From NCBI RefSeq assembly GCF_030272615.1, contig NC_081411.1, positions 154,840,971 through 154,904,970 on the forward strand: a DNA stretch of 64,000 nucleotides, written 5' to 3'. Positions 35,174 to 47,067 of the stretch are shown one piece after another. Below the pieces are notes generated by a model. It did no database searches, was not told the origin of the DNA, and saw only the letters and a list, made by a program, of their open reading frames with translations. The position numbers and the translations under genes were made by a program. Positions within the stretch are counted from its first letter, which is position 1. The number at the start of each line of letters is the position of its first letter. The DNA comes from Cryptomeria japonica (lineage: Eukaryota > Streptophyta > Pinopsida > Cupressales > Cupressaceae).

Positions 35174-37753
35174 GCTAAAACAGAGCATCAGGCTCCCCTG
35201 CATACCAGAAAATACCAGAAACATTCAGAAAATGGTCCTGAAGAAATACAAAAACATTCAAAAAATAAAGAAAAATCATGCATCCAAACGGTGAACAACC
35301 ACTCCGGTGGCAACTTGGATAAATGTGATGGTGAAAACCTGGCAAACAGGCACCACTTGTAAAGACAATGGCTCTAGTATCTTTCAGGCTCGTTGCGTTC
35401 ACATTCATACATACACACATCCATCCATCCAAACCATGGCTTGTTATTTGATCTGCAATACAGAGATAGTACTTCATGCATCTTGCATCCCACTCTATCA
35501 TAGTCATGTCTACACTTGGGGGCAATACCCTTAAAATCTAGATGATGGAAGTAGATTCTACATTACTGGTGATTCCTTAGCAAAAACATTCAAAAATGTC
35601 TCACAAAATCCAAAAACATTAAAAAATGTCTCACAAAATCCAAAAACATTCAAAAATGTTCCACAAAATCCAAAAACATCAAAAAACCATAAAAAATCAC
35701 ACAAAAAAATGGCAACACCTTGTACATACTCATCCACATAGATACAAAACAAACATTGACATAATGCTCACATGATGACCATTTACCAATCAAACCACAC
35801 AATCAACATCAACAAATCAGAAATTGTCTTTAACAAGGATGCATCCTTCCTTACCAAAACAAAGACAAAGTGACGTTTTCTTTGACAAGAAAATTATGTG
35901 AAGCTATCAAATACTTGGTTGATTTGTGAGTACAATCATTTGTTTATCTGTATCGAGATCTTTTCAGCATTGTTTTGTATCATTTGTGCATTATTTCTGA
36001 TGAAGTTATGGGGCATGTACTAATGGTGTTTACATGGGAAGTTCACCAAGCTACGTGATCTTATGCCAAAAAAAAGTCATAGATCATTACGGCATGCTGA
36101 CTACAACGTATACCTTGACCATATGGGCATGAACCATTACCAAGGATCCTTATTCTTTATTCTTTATGTATATATTGTTTGTTTGCAGGAACAATGCTCT
36201 TCCTTTGGTTCCTTCCCCCTCATCCAATTTGGATAAAGGTTTTTATCTCTTAGTACGATATGCACTTGTCTTAGGATATGATTAGCCTAAGATCAAGGAG
36301 GACGATCCAAGTCATGCATGAATGGAGATAATCCTTGTTTGTTCCACAAGCAATACTCTGGTCGACTTGACCCTTATATCAAGTCGTTTGTATTAACTTG
36401 CTATATAAAATCCATGTAAGGAATACTCAGGTCATCTTGAATCATTATGTCAAGATGCTTGTATTCTCTTCCAACATTTTAAAGCTTAATGATGAAAATA
36501 GAGCACTATGGATCGTCATTCCCATCTCATCTGTTTATATCTTTCATTCCGTTGCATATCACCCATCCATTCATTCATTCATATGTAGGCTTTCTATGCA
36601 AAAGTGACCATTAAGGCTGGTCTTGGATACAATCACGACCGAGTACTCTGATACATCATCAATGCATCATGCAAAGTCTCAAAAACCTTGCATTCCTCAT
36701 GGTCATATCATCATCACATTTAGTTGCATCTCGCATTAAGAACATTCATGTCATTTTTAACTTAACATTGCATGTAGTTCATTTTGGACATTAGTTTTCA
36801 TTAATCATTTGCATCATTGCATAAACATGATAATTAGATTCATTCATGGGATCAAATTGTCCTTGCTTAAGCCATTTACTATTCATTCATTTAGTGTCAA
36901 TTATCCATCATCATTGCATTATCCTTTATCATTTATCATTGCATACATTCATTAGTGAAAAGGTCCATTCATTCATCCATTATTAAATATCTTATTATGC
37001 TCATTTTAGGATTCATTCACATTGCATTCATTATCCTCTTTTTAATTGCATTAAGGTGCAGTTATTAAAACCATAAGTTGTAAGTATCATCACATTATCA
37101 TTTTTACTTAAATCATATTTAAGCATTTAGAATCATAAATCCATTTGTTTCCAAAACATTGGTTCATACCATTTTATATATATCCATTTTACATATGCAT
37201 TCATTTAGGAATTATCATATAAACATTTGTACTTTACATTTTGTTAATCCATACTAAAAACATCTAGATGCATATCCATACATAAAATCATTCATCATCG
37301 CATAAATCATCTCATCATTATATCACAATAAGAAACACCAAAATTCTTTTTATAAATTATCATAAGCATACATCATCATCATGACATTACATACATAAAG
37401 CATTAAATCAAAAATCAAACAAATCATACATATATAAACCTGCATTCATATGTCAGTATCCAACATCATACATCATCATAAAAACATGCCTATAAGAAAA
37501 ATCTCATCAAATGCATACATGTACACATATCCATCTAAGCAATAACTCATCATCCTGCATAAACATCCATACATAATCAACTGCATATCATCAAAATATG
37601 GGATCTCCTCATATATATCATCTCATATATCAGAGTACAATGAAGTCTACACAATCGGCTACCAAGAGCCATCCAAGATACAGTCCAAAAAAATAAAAAA
37701 TAATAAACAATGATACAATACATATATGCAAAAATGCTCTCTCAAATACCACT
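35174..37753 (+). other. Tat 3' region: spacer with simple repeats
   Basis: No gene is seen on either strand. At 35580-35700 a ~33-bp unit, 'acattcaaaaatgtctcacaaaatcc', recurs four times, with weaker relatives at 35215-35270. From 36700 to 37600 the text is dominated by 'cattcatt', 'catcat' and 'catacat' simple sequence. Long non-coding spacers between integrase and the 3' extra ORFs are usual in Tat elements. Confidence 0.6.
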
Positions 37754-39715
37754 CTAGCTAGATGCTGTATCAACATTGCCACCTGCTCCCCCACTGGTGC
37801 CTGCACCACCTGATCCATCTCCCTATGGAGGCCTCATCGAACCACCACTCCTTCTTGCATCCCCTGATCTCTCCCTCCGTAGAAGACCCATCACACCCCC
37901 ACTGCTCTGCACCCTCTGCGATCGCTCTGATCTAGCCTGCCGCATCTACGAATAACTAAGAGCTCGCTGACTAACTGGCACCAGCTGCTCATATAAACCC
38001 CACTAGTAGTCTATCTCTGCCTGTGCTCATCATATCTCCCTCATCACCTCCCCCGTAGGCCCTTGTGCTCCTACTCCAATCCAGACTCTCTCCTCCAGCT
38101 CTGCCAATCTCTCCACTGCACTATCCCTCTCCTATAGCAACACCACCAGCTCTAACTCCCGTGCAAATAGCTACACATCCCTAGCTGCCACCTCCACCTC
38201 CAAATCCTCTATCTAGGTTTGCAAATGTGCTATTATGTGATCTCGAAGGTCTCCTGTGGCTCCCTCCCCGGTATTCATAGCAACCTCACCTGTAGCACCC
38301 TCTCTAGTAGCTCCCTCCCCTCTATCCATTGGGATCTCCCTCTCCATCCCCCTACCACCCAGCCGAACTCATCCTTGTATCAATGGTCCCTATGCTATCC
38401 ATAGAGGTAGTCCACCTCTCCCTCTCCGCTGAACCCGTATCCACAACCCACCCCCTCCTCCTCCTCCACCACCTCCTCCCTCTCCTCCTCCACCTACCCT
38501 CAGTCCTCGACCTCCTACCCTCCTCCATCTCCGTCCCCTCTCATTCACAAAATCCAGGATCGGCTCTGCTGGATCAGATATCCATAAGATCAGGTGCGTT
38601 GCCCGGTACTGCATGTACTCATCGGATACTCTTGCATCCACAATCCTTGATTGTATGTCCCACAGTCTCGCCTGTAGCGTCTGAAACTCCGCCAATGCCT
38701 GATCATACGGTAGCACTTGACCCCATGCATACCTCTCCCAAATCACCCGTGCATACTCTCCTGATCCACTGGGCAGTTCCTGCTGCTGTCCAAACTGTCT
38801 CAGCACTCTCCCAAGCACCTGTCTCTCCACATGATATGAGGTCCTCCCAATGAGGAATCAAGTCATAAAAATGTAGGGCAGTGCCTCTGCATCATCATCC
38901 CATGGCTCACACTTCAGGTATGGTCACCATATAACTGCATCCAGATTGTCCAACACCCGTCGCCACCACTTTAACTTCCCCAAGTGGGGCTAGCTCATCA
39001 TGCCACTATACATGAACATATACGGCTGATCTACTGCACGAAATCTCAGACTCACTGGTCAAGTCACTGGTAGGTGCTCCCAGGCCCAAATGTGCAGCAG
39101 TGTCACTCCCACTGCTAAAGAACCCCTTCCCCGGTAAACCACCTCATGGAGCTCCTGGTACAGGTGCGCCAGCACGCACGGCCCCCACGCAAATCGCGTC
39201 CCCTTGGTCACCGTCATCTCGATCACCTGCCCCCACCCCACGGCCAACCCATGTGATCGCCTGTCTGGACAAAGAAGTCCTCTTACGATACCTGATAGAA
39301 CTGCTGGTAGAGGCTCATATAACACAACTATCTCCTCCCAGGCAATCGAGCCATCATCAATAAACACATCCTCATCAAAAATCCTCTGAATTGCGAGGGT
39401 CCCCCAGGATCTGTCATATGTGACTAGGTCGCCCTGAATCAAAATCCGCAGGATGCGCCACACATCCTCTAGGGTCACTGTCATCTCCCCCTGTGCCAGA
39501 TGGAAGGTGCACATCTCACTATGCCACCGCTCTGCTAATGCTATGATCAATCCGTGATTCATATGAATCATGGGCATGCGCATCACCTCATACAATCCGG
39601 TCGGGGCAATGCAATCAATCTCCACCTCTATCAATCAATTCCGCAACCCTTGTGTCGCAGGATGTCGCTCGCGTAACTGCAATATGCTTAACTCCTCCTG
39701 CACATGGACATTCAT
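37754..39715 (-). pseudogene. Antisense plant-mobile-domain (PMD, MAIN-like) ORF in the Tat element
   Basis: On the minus strand, from the ATG at 39715 to TAG at 37756-37754, one frame holds 653 codons with several nonsense codons (first at about 39636) and no frameshift. The N-terminal half shows plant mobile domain signatures: FHLAQGEMTVTLEDV (about residues 71-85), GVTLLHIWAWEHLPVT (about 203-218), then HLGKLKWWRRVLDNLD and SGEYARVIWERYAWG. The second half has a poly-Gly tract (fwd about 38450-38500), a Glu-rich coiled-coil-like segment and a Gly/Ser end. PMDs occur in MAIN/MAIL1, nuclear proteins involved in transposon silencing, and in transposable elements. An antisense ORF between integrase and the 3' LTR is known from Tat elements. 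Role here is unknown. Confidence 0.85.
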
Positions 39716-40846
39716 CAATCACCATCAGTTGTTTTATTTTCAAACTTTCTTAAGTTTAAACCTAGACTATCAACAGATACTTTGATCAAGTATCTTCGGG
39801 TCTCAACAGGTAAGCAATCATGGCCACCTAGACTTCAACACGCATTTATCCTAATGACCTAAGTCTCATCAGGGTGCTATGGTTCAAAACAACTCCCATT
39901 TCACCTCGCCATCCATCCATCATTGACATCGGGAGATTTTCTTCATCCAAACTGGGGCATCTCTTTATCCTAAACCAAAAGCGCTATTTTACTAACAAAA
40001 GCGCTAGTTTCTCAACAATAGCGCTACAACCCTAACAAAAGTGCTTAATCAGCTATCCAATAGCGCTCAAACTACAAAAGTGCTAAAACGACTACACCGT
40101 AGCACTAATCAAGAACAATAGCGCTCAATTAAACACCCAATAGCGCTTATTAATCAATAGCGCCTAAACATGCATACAATAGCATTAAAACTGCTCAAAA
40201 GCACTCAAACAATGGGGCAATAGTGCCATTGCGGCACAAAAGCACTAGTTCATAGAGCAAAAGCGCCAAAACCATAGTTTCAGTGCTCTTGCTCCGACTC
40301 GACTTGGACGCGGTAAAAAGCCTATCAAAAATGCTTAAAAATTCAAAATTTCAATTTGCGTATCGCTAGTCCGTAGTCGTCTAGCCGTTGGAACCGTCAG
40401 ACTCGCTCAAATCTGTGCTCGGTAATCGGTATCGACATCCTGACTGTTCCTCGCTCCTCCAAAAGGTCACTATTAGAGCTCTTGTTTCACACTAGTCGTG
40501 GTCACAAATGATTCTGTTTTCACCCCTTTCACCCTATTTATACCCTCGCCATCACCGTAACTTCCCCTCGCTCACCGCCGTGGTCCCCATGAACTTCTCG
40601 AGCCCCCCATTTCTCCATTTTTCCCCTGATTTCTTCTATTTTTCACCTGTATTGCTAACTCCTCTTCTAACACCCTACCAATTTTCATTCTTTTTCGAGA
40701 GATCGCCTGATTTTTCAAAAAATTTCGGCCCATCTCTCGAGGGGGCATACCACCCATTAAATTTATATTTTATGGGGCATTTTTTTCACCAGTTTTTTTT
40801 TCTTTGAAATAACGCGATAAACCACACCGTGTCAAAGAGGGGCAAA
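39716..40846. other. 3' Tat spacer with an inverted AGCGCT array and the PPT
   Basis: From 39975 to 40290 the motif caatagcgct or aaaagcgct recurs at least twelve times, as the reverse complement of the motif in the 5' leader. Downstream (40300-40800) is CpG-richer unique text with no ORF I trust. The probable promoter of the antisense ORF lies here. The polypurine tract aaagaggggcaaa (40834-40846) abuts the 3' LTR. Confidence 0.6.
40834..40846 (+). promoter_or_regulatory. Tat polypurine tract
   Basis: aaagaggggcaaa ends at the base before TGTAG of the 3' LTR. It is purine-rich with a single C. Confidence 0.7.
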
Positions 40847-42235
40847 TGTAGTCACACAAATTTGTCTAGCTTAATTAAATAAATATTCGCTATTTATTTG
40901 ATTAAAAATCCACTAGCCATCAGTTAATTAAATTAATATTTAATTAATTCATCTCCAAACATTCTTCTGTTAATTAAATAAATTATTCAATTTATTTTTA
41001 ATTAATTCATTAAACCAAATTCAAATCAATTAAATAAATAAAATCTATTTATTTAATTAAATCCCCCTATTCCTCTTTTAAATAAATTAAATAAAAACAT
41101 TTATTTAAATTATTATCCCCCCCCACTTGCATTTTCCTACAAATGCAACTTGCACACATTTATTGGAATAAATGAATTTTTATTTTAATAAAATCCTATT
41201 TTCCCTCACCCACCAAATCCAATTGCATTCCTAAATCCCCTTCTAGATTCTTCTAACCCCTTCCTGATTAGCCTAATCCATCCCCTAATTATTGTCACAT
41301 TCCTAAGCAAAATAAAGTCACTTCTCAAAGATTTCAAAAGTCTTTGAAAAGCATTTAATGCTTTGTGTGTTCAACAAATTAACCCCCAAAGTCTTCCAAG
41401 ACCACTAATGGCTCTTACATGACCATTTATGGCTCTTACATAACCATTTATGGTTATTTCAAACTTGTCTCCCCAAACATTTATTGTTTTTACTATATTC
41501 ATCCTTTTCACATTTGCACAAAAATTTATCCATTGGATAAAAGTTTTATTCTTTGGATAAAAAGTTTATTAATTCAACTAACCTTGACTTTAACTCCCAA
41601 GGTCATATCAAGCATTTAATGCTTATTCCCTCCCCTCTCAACCTATCTCACATTGACACTTGTCATCCCGGGATTGGGTTGAAAGCCCTCACATGGATTT
41701 GAAATCATTCAATCCTGACCCTTGTTGAGATTGCTCAATCTCAACCATCCATTGCTCCATTTTCCCTATAAATAAAGCCCATTTCTTCATAATCCAAATC
41801 CTGAAAACTTGTATGCATTTAACCTATAGGCATTTTAGAGAGCATTTAGCATAGCAAACTAAAATATTGTTGTTTTTGGGTTAAAATCAATCATTTTAAT
41901 AGCATGTAGTATGTTAGATTTTCATTTTACATTTTAGAGCAAAATACTCAAATCTCAATCCTCCATAAGCATCCATAGTGCAAAAAGCTACTGAGAGCTA
42001 CACTATTTTGGAACTTGGAGAGGAGAGGAACAAGGGAGAAGGAGCTAAGAGCATGTTAGGAGGTATTTGGAGATGCCTCATCATATTTGCTTCTTTAGTT
42101 AAATATGCTTTCATGTTTTTAGTATCTCTTTTGATATGCCTGTTTAGATTAGTTTTTGATTGACTAACACTAACGATTTTCTGGTTTCTTGTGTTGTTTG
42201 TCATTTGCTAACCTTGGCCATTTTGCAGAGCATCA
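40847..42235 (+). repeat. Tat element 3' LTR
   Basis: It is 1389 bp, from TGTAGTCACA to AGAGCATCA, followed by the GTCAC target duplicate. The TATA-type box at 41767-41775 has changed to TATAAATAA. Confidence 0.95.
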
Positions 42236-42240
42236 GTCAC

Positions 42241-44054
42241 ATTTAGAGAAATGGAGAAAACATCTTACATGTTGTGATCCTAGGTCCAAACCAATAAAGA
42301 AAACATCATGGATTGGCATTATACATTTCATAGGGAAGGTGGAGAATTCATCCCTTCCATTCCTATTCCATCGCCATCCATATAAATCTTAGCTCAATAG
42401 ATCAAGACTTTGCAACAACAAATGATAGACATGACTAGTCCTAACAACCATAGGGGCTGGTTAGAAAAAATGATGAGAGAAGTGATGAACATGAGGGGAT
42501 CAATATCAGGCCAACCTTCTTCTTCTTGTGAGACCATTCAGACATTGTAACCTTCATTCTTCAACAAAATCATTCCTACCTTAGTTCAGCCAACATTAGA
42601 GTCATGTAAACCTTCTTTTTCTTTCAACCCACTATATCAATCATACCAATCATATAAACTCAACAACCAAACCCCTTTCGACCAAAATCAAACCCCATTC
42701 AACCAAAGTCCAAAACAAAATTCATATCAACCCAACAATCAAACCCCTTTCAACCAAAATAAAACCCCATTTAACCAAAGTCCAAAACAAAATTCACATC
42801 AACCCAACCTTCAAAGTTAATCTTTCAACCAAAATCAGACCCCTTTCAACCAAAATCAAACCCCATTCAACCAAATTCCAAATCAAAATTCACACCAACC
42901 CAACATTCAAACCCCTTTCAACCAAAATCAAACCCCTTTCAATCAAAGTCCAAATCAAAATTCACACCAACCCAACATTCAAACCTCTTTCAACCAAAAT
43001 CAAACCCCTTTCAACCAAAGTCCAAATCAAAATTCATTCAACCAAAATCAAACCTCTTTCACCCAAAATCATACTCCTTTCAACCAAAATAAAATCCCTT
43101 TCAAACAAAGCCCAAATCAACCATATCTATCCACCATTTCATCATCTTGTGAAGTCACACAAGACCAACCCATGCCATCTATATCCAATAACCTAACCTC
43201 CCAAGGGATATCCATAATACAAATCCAATCTAATCCAACTCATGATGCTAGTCCTTTCCATGCTTTAGAAATTCAAGACCCAATCACATCATATACTCCT
43301 ATTATAGAGAGTGCCATTCATAATCCTTTCTCATCAAGCCAATGTGTTGAAATCTTCCAAGAATCTCCAATATATATCCAAACTCCTTCCTCGTGTCAAG
43401 AGGATGATCCAAAATCAAAAGACTTGAGTCTTAAAACAAATAAAGATCAAGAAAAAACACTTCCATCTTACCCAATTTTTGATCAAGATCCCACCGAACA
43501 AGAATCTTATGATGACCCCCTCACTCTTTTCTATTCAATTCATAATGATACCCTTTTATCTAAAGAAAAAAGTATCCTTTCAAGTCCCAACCAACATCCA
43601 CTTCCTAAGAAAAATCAGGATAGCCCTTCTATCCTTCATAATAATCTCTTTCCAAGCCAAGATCAAAACATACCTTTACCTTCATGTCCTAAGCAAGATC
43701 CCATTATTTTTCCAGATCCTGATCAAGATTCCTCCACCCCTTCATCTCCATGGCATAATCTTCCATGTTCCTCACCAGATTCCCTCTATGCGAGTTTTTT
43801 ATGGACCCCTTATCAATGAAATCAACAATACTAATCATCTTGCAAAGAACAATTTATCAATGATTGTATGTGTGCTATTTTCACATGCCAATATGGTCAC
43901 AACTTCAAAACTAAAATCTATTTGCCTCATATACCCACACTTGATAGATTGTGGGCAAGCGAATCTACCACAATTAGATTGGTTTGAAAAAAAAGAGGCT
44001 ATAGAAAATATTGAACATGTACACCTAGTTGAGTCCTTATATCCTATTGGAAAA
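42241..44054 (+). pseudogene. Element X: Gln/Asn/Pro-repeat protein, continuing at 59659
   Basis: A largely open frame starts in a region with QQIKTLQQQMIDMTSP and then runs through tandem peptide units built on QTPFNQ, with a longer unit of about 27 residues (NQTPFNQSPNQNSHQPNI) from about 42655 to 43110. The following ~290 codons are Ser/Pro/Asp-rich and open from 43172 to 43819. The end (LVESLYPIGK) is cut by Copia-2. Removing Copia-2 continues the frame as DMFIQLFKQRPMNYLYRTP until TGA near 59717. Stops occur near 42548 and 42820. No gag or pol signature is seen. It could be a highly diverged gag or a captured low-complexity gene. Confidence 0.45.
42650..43110 (+). repeat. Tandem coding repeats in element X (TPFNQ units)
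   Basis: About a dozen copies of 'acccctttcaaccaaaatca' or a close variant occur singly and in a higher unit of about 81-84 bp that includes 'caaattcacaccaaccc'. The repeat length is a multiple of three, so the frame is kept. Confidence 0.75.
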
Positions 44055-45105
44055 TGTTGGTATTTTAGATATGTTGATATGGTTCTATCATTGATGTCAA
44101 CACTTGTCAACATTTATCAGCACTTGGAGACTCTTCATTATGTTCACTGGCAAATCAGTGACTTATGCACAGTCACCAGTATTTGGTTCACTGACAGGTT
44201 ATATTGTTCACCGACACTTGGAATGACTTGGAAACTACTTGGTTATGTCGAAGACTTTGTTTGGATAGTTTGTTATGGTGATCTGTTCATTGGTCTATTT
44301 AGGTTTGCATATTTGTTGTTACCGGCAAATAGGTCCAGGTTATGCACCGACATGCATATCTATTCTAGATCAGTACGACACGTTATGAAGATGATTTGTT
44401 ATTATTGTAAATACATTGAGCCTACACGATGCATCGGATATTGTTTCATTTGTAAATGATTTTATTGTAATATCTTTAGTGAGTCGACCTACTCAATTGG
44501 TCTTAGGTTATGGTATAAATGTAAGATCTCATTTGTGAGATTGATATGGGATTGGAAAAAATATTGTAATAAGGTATATGTGAATATAAGCAGAGCTATA
44601 CACACATATATCATTCAAGATTGAAGGAAGGTTTGAAGAAGGCATATCAGAGCTAAACCGGTACTAAATCCAACATAGGAAGATACGATTTTGAGCAGTA
44701 CATTATCATTGGATTTAACCATCCAATTATAGTCATTGTGACTCCCATTTTGTGATTGAGTAGTGAGCTCTAGGTAGCTGACCTTTCTGCATGTGCAGAC
44801 TCCATATTGTACACACATACTATTTGTAGTAGTATCATCTAATTGTGGGTAAGGCTTCCCACCATGGTTTTTCTCCTTACTGGGTTTCTACGTACAAATA
44901 TATGTGTTATGTGTTGTGGATGTTATTATCTTTATGTTTTATGCATTAATATTTACCGGTACTGCAATTAACTGATAAAACTGTCTACCTGCATAAAGTT
45001 TGGTTTACTGGTATTAAGCATTAAGTTTTGGTTAAGTTAATTTTGGTTTGAATTTATTGGACAACTGGTTCACCCCCCCCTCTTAGTTGTCTTCGGGACC
45101 TAACA
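44055..45105 (+). repeat. Copia-2 5' LTR
   Basis: It is 1051 bp, TGTTGGTATT to CCTAACA. A TATA-like stretch (ggtataaatg) lies at about 44512. The end is followed by attggtatcagagc. Confidence 0.93.
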
Positions 45106-45107
45106 AT

Positions 45108-45119
45108 TGGTATCAGAGC
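45108..45119 (+). promoter_or_regulatory. Copia-2 primer-binding site (tRNA-iMet)
   Basis: tggtatcagagc matches the complement of the initiator tRNA-Met 3' end and lies two bases after the LTR. Confidence 0.88.
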
Positions 45120-45162
45120 CTAGTCCTCTTTTTGCAGAAGTTTAACAGCTTGAGGAGATCCA

Positions 45163-45814
45163 ATGTCTTCTAACTATGTCAGGAAGGACATTCCTAAACT
45201 TGATGGAACCAACTATGGCATATGGAAGATCAAGATGGAGACACATTTGAATTGCATTGGAATGGACATATGAGATGTTACAAAGAATGGTTATACTACT
45301 CCTACTCAAGGTCAACCTAATCCACCAACCTTGGCTAAAGATGAGAAAAATGATTGCAAAGAAAGAGAAGCACTTTTGAGCACATTGTCAAATCAACAAA
45401 TCATGGGATTATCAGATAGATCTACTGCTAAAGCTATTTTGGACAAATTGGAAACATTGAATGAAGGAGATTCCATAGTCAAAATTTCAAAACTTGAATG
45501 CTTCTGGGTCAAGTATGAAAATTTGAAAATTGAGGAAGATGAAAGGATTTCTACTTTTATGGAAAAAGTAAATGAAATTGTTTTGGGAATACAATGTTGT
45601 GGAGGAACCTTAAGTGAAGATGAAATTATTTCTAGAGTGTTAAGAGCATTGCCACCAGCATATAAAATGAAAATTAGTGCTATAAATGAATTGAGAACAA
45701 TGCCTAATACATCAGTATCTAGAGACACTCTGGTTGGAAAACTTTTAGCTTTTGAACTTGAGGAATTTGGTCTTGTTGCTACAATAAAGACAGATCTATC
45801 TTTTAAAGAATCAA

Positions 45815-45865
<51 letters not shown>

Positions 45866-47062
45866 TTGACAAATCTGATTGGAAATCCTTTTATGCAAAA
45901 GAACTTTAAGAAAGGAGAGAAAATGAAGAATTGGATGAACTTGAAGCACTATTTGCAAGGAAAATGCCTAAAGGTCCAGTTGGAAGTAAGTATGAAGGTA
46001 AATCACCCTTTAAATGTTTTAACTACAATAAAGTTGGTCACATGACATCTAGGTGTCTTGATAGGCATGCAAAATTGAAAGAAGAAGCTAAAAGAACATA
46101 TTTGCCTAACCCTGAATATCAGAGATACACGTTTAAGAAGAATAGAGACAAATATTGTTACTATGCTGATAAAGGAGTTACTGATGAGGATCCGAAAGAC
46201 AATGGATGGGCTTTTGTTTCTATAAAAAAAGATCAACCGACACCTACCATTCAACTGGTAGAGAAGGCCCTAGCAGCTAAAATTGAAGATAAGGATGAAT
46301 GGATCATTGACTCAGTATGTTCACATCATATGACTGGTGATAGAAGTAAATTCTTAACCTTTCAGGAATACAATGGAGGTCTAGTGATATTTGAAGATGA
46401 TAAAACTTGTTTGATCAAAGGAAAAGGTACTATATCTTTTATTGATAATGTTTACTATGTTGAAGGTTTGAAGCATAATATTTTGAGTGTTGGTCAATTA
46501 GTTGAAAAAGGATTTCAGTTACAATTCAGAATGGAAATGTACAATCATGAATAGAACTGGCTTATAAATTGCAACCGATAATCAAACTAGAGGTAATATC
46601 TTTCATTTGAATATCTATGAGAAGGCATGTTTGATTGCTCATATTGATGAAAGTTGGTTATGGCATAAGAGACTTTGTCATACAAATTTTGATTGCATTG
46701 TGAAAATCAGTACAACTAAGGTAATAAGAGATTTACCTAGGATTGTTAAACCTCACAATCTGGTATGTAAGGAATGTCAATTTGGAAAGCAAGTTAGAGC
46801 ATCTTTTAAGAGTATACCAAATAAATCCAATAATGCTCTTGACTTAATTCATACCGATTTATGTGGTCCAACAAGAACTAGAAGTTTAGAAGGAGATAGG
46901 TATTTTATGCTAATCATTGATAACTATTCTAGAATGTGTTGGGTTACTTTTCTCAGGGAGAAATCATAAGCTTTTGGGAAATTAAAACTATTCAAGGTGA
47001 TGGTAGAGAATGAAATTGGTAAGAAAATAAAATGTTTAATATTAGATCAAGGAGATGAATTC
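45163..47062 (+). pseudogene. Copia-2 gag-pol, first part (gag to integrase)
   Basis: The ATG at 45163 opens gag (IPKLDGTNYGIWKIKMET). A TGA at 45271 interrupts it where Trp is expected. A (TCA)n tract at about 45817-45864 encodes poly-Ser. The zinc knuckle reads CFNYNKVGHMTSRC, so its second Cys is Tyr. The protease motif is DSVCSHH instead of DSGCSHH. A one-base shift near 46521 moves the reading to the next frame. Integrase starts at ESWLWHKRLCH, with CKECQFGK and LIHTDLCGPTRTRS. A TAA at 46967 follows, and Copia-3 cuts the frame inside the second acidic block (LDQGDEFTS). The part after Copia-3 is at 55974. Confidence 0.92.
45817..45864 (+). repeat. (TCA)n microsatellite in Copia-2 gag
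   Basis: About 16 TCA triplets in frame encode serine before FDKSDWKS. The related Copia-1 gag has a short tca run at the same place (about 9386), so the tract expanded within the family. Confidence 0.9.
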
Positions 47063-47067
47063 ACATC

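Larger units (their letters stand above)
23832..42235 (+). mobile_element. Full-length Ty3/Gypsy element, Tat/Ogre type, 18.4 kb
   Basis: Both LTRs (23832-25222 and 40847-42235) are present and flanked by an exact GTCAC duplication (23827-23831, 42236-42240). The order is leader, extra ORF, gag, protease, RT, RNase H, a second archaeal-type RNase H, integrase, a long 3' region and an antisense ORF. Two RNase H domains and a large 3' region with extra ORFs mark the Tat clade (established knowledge). LTR samples of several hundred bases differ by about 2 percent by eye, so insertion was fairly recent. It sits inside element X. Confidence 0.93.

Noticed and set aside
38329-38853. Plus-strand Ser/Pro/Leu-rich ORF over the PMD gene
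   Set aside because: The minus-strand frame carries recognisable PMD motifs and continues for 653 codons; the plus-strand frame is its shadow.
42650-43110. CRISPR-like or minisatellite non-coding array
   Set aside because: Repeats are adjacent, in frame and without spacers; this is a plant retroelement, so CRISPR does not apply.
43479-44459. 326-codon ORF running through the Copia-2 LTR boundary
   Set aside because: Its first part is the alternative frame of the Ser/Pro-rich stretch; only the segment up to 44054 belongs to element X, and the remainder is LTR sequence.
45393-45872. Minus-strand ORF with a poly-Asp run
   Set aside because: It is the antisense shadow of the TCA microsatellite and gag frame of Copia-2.
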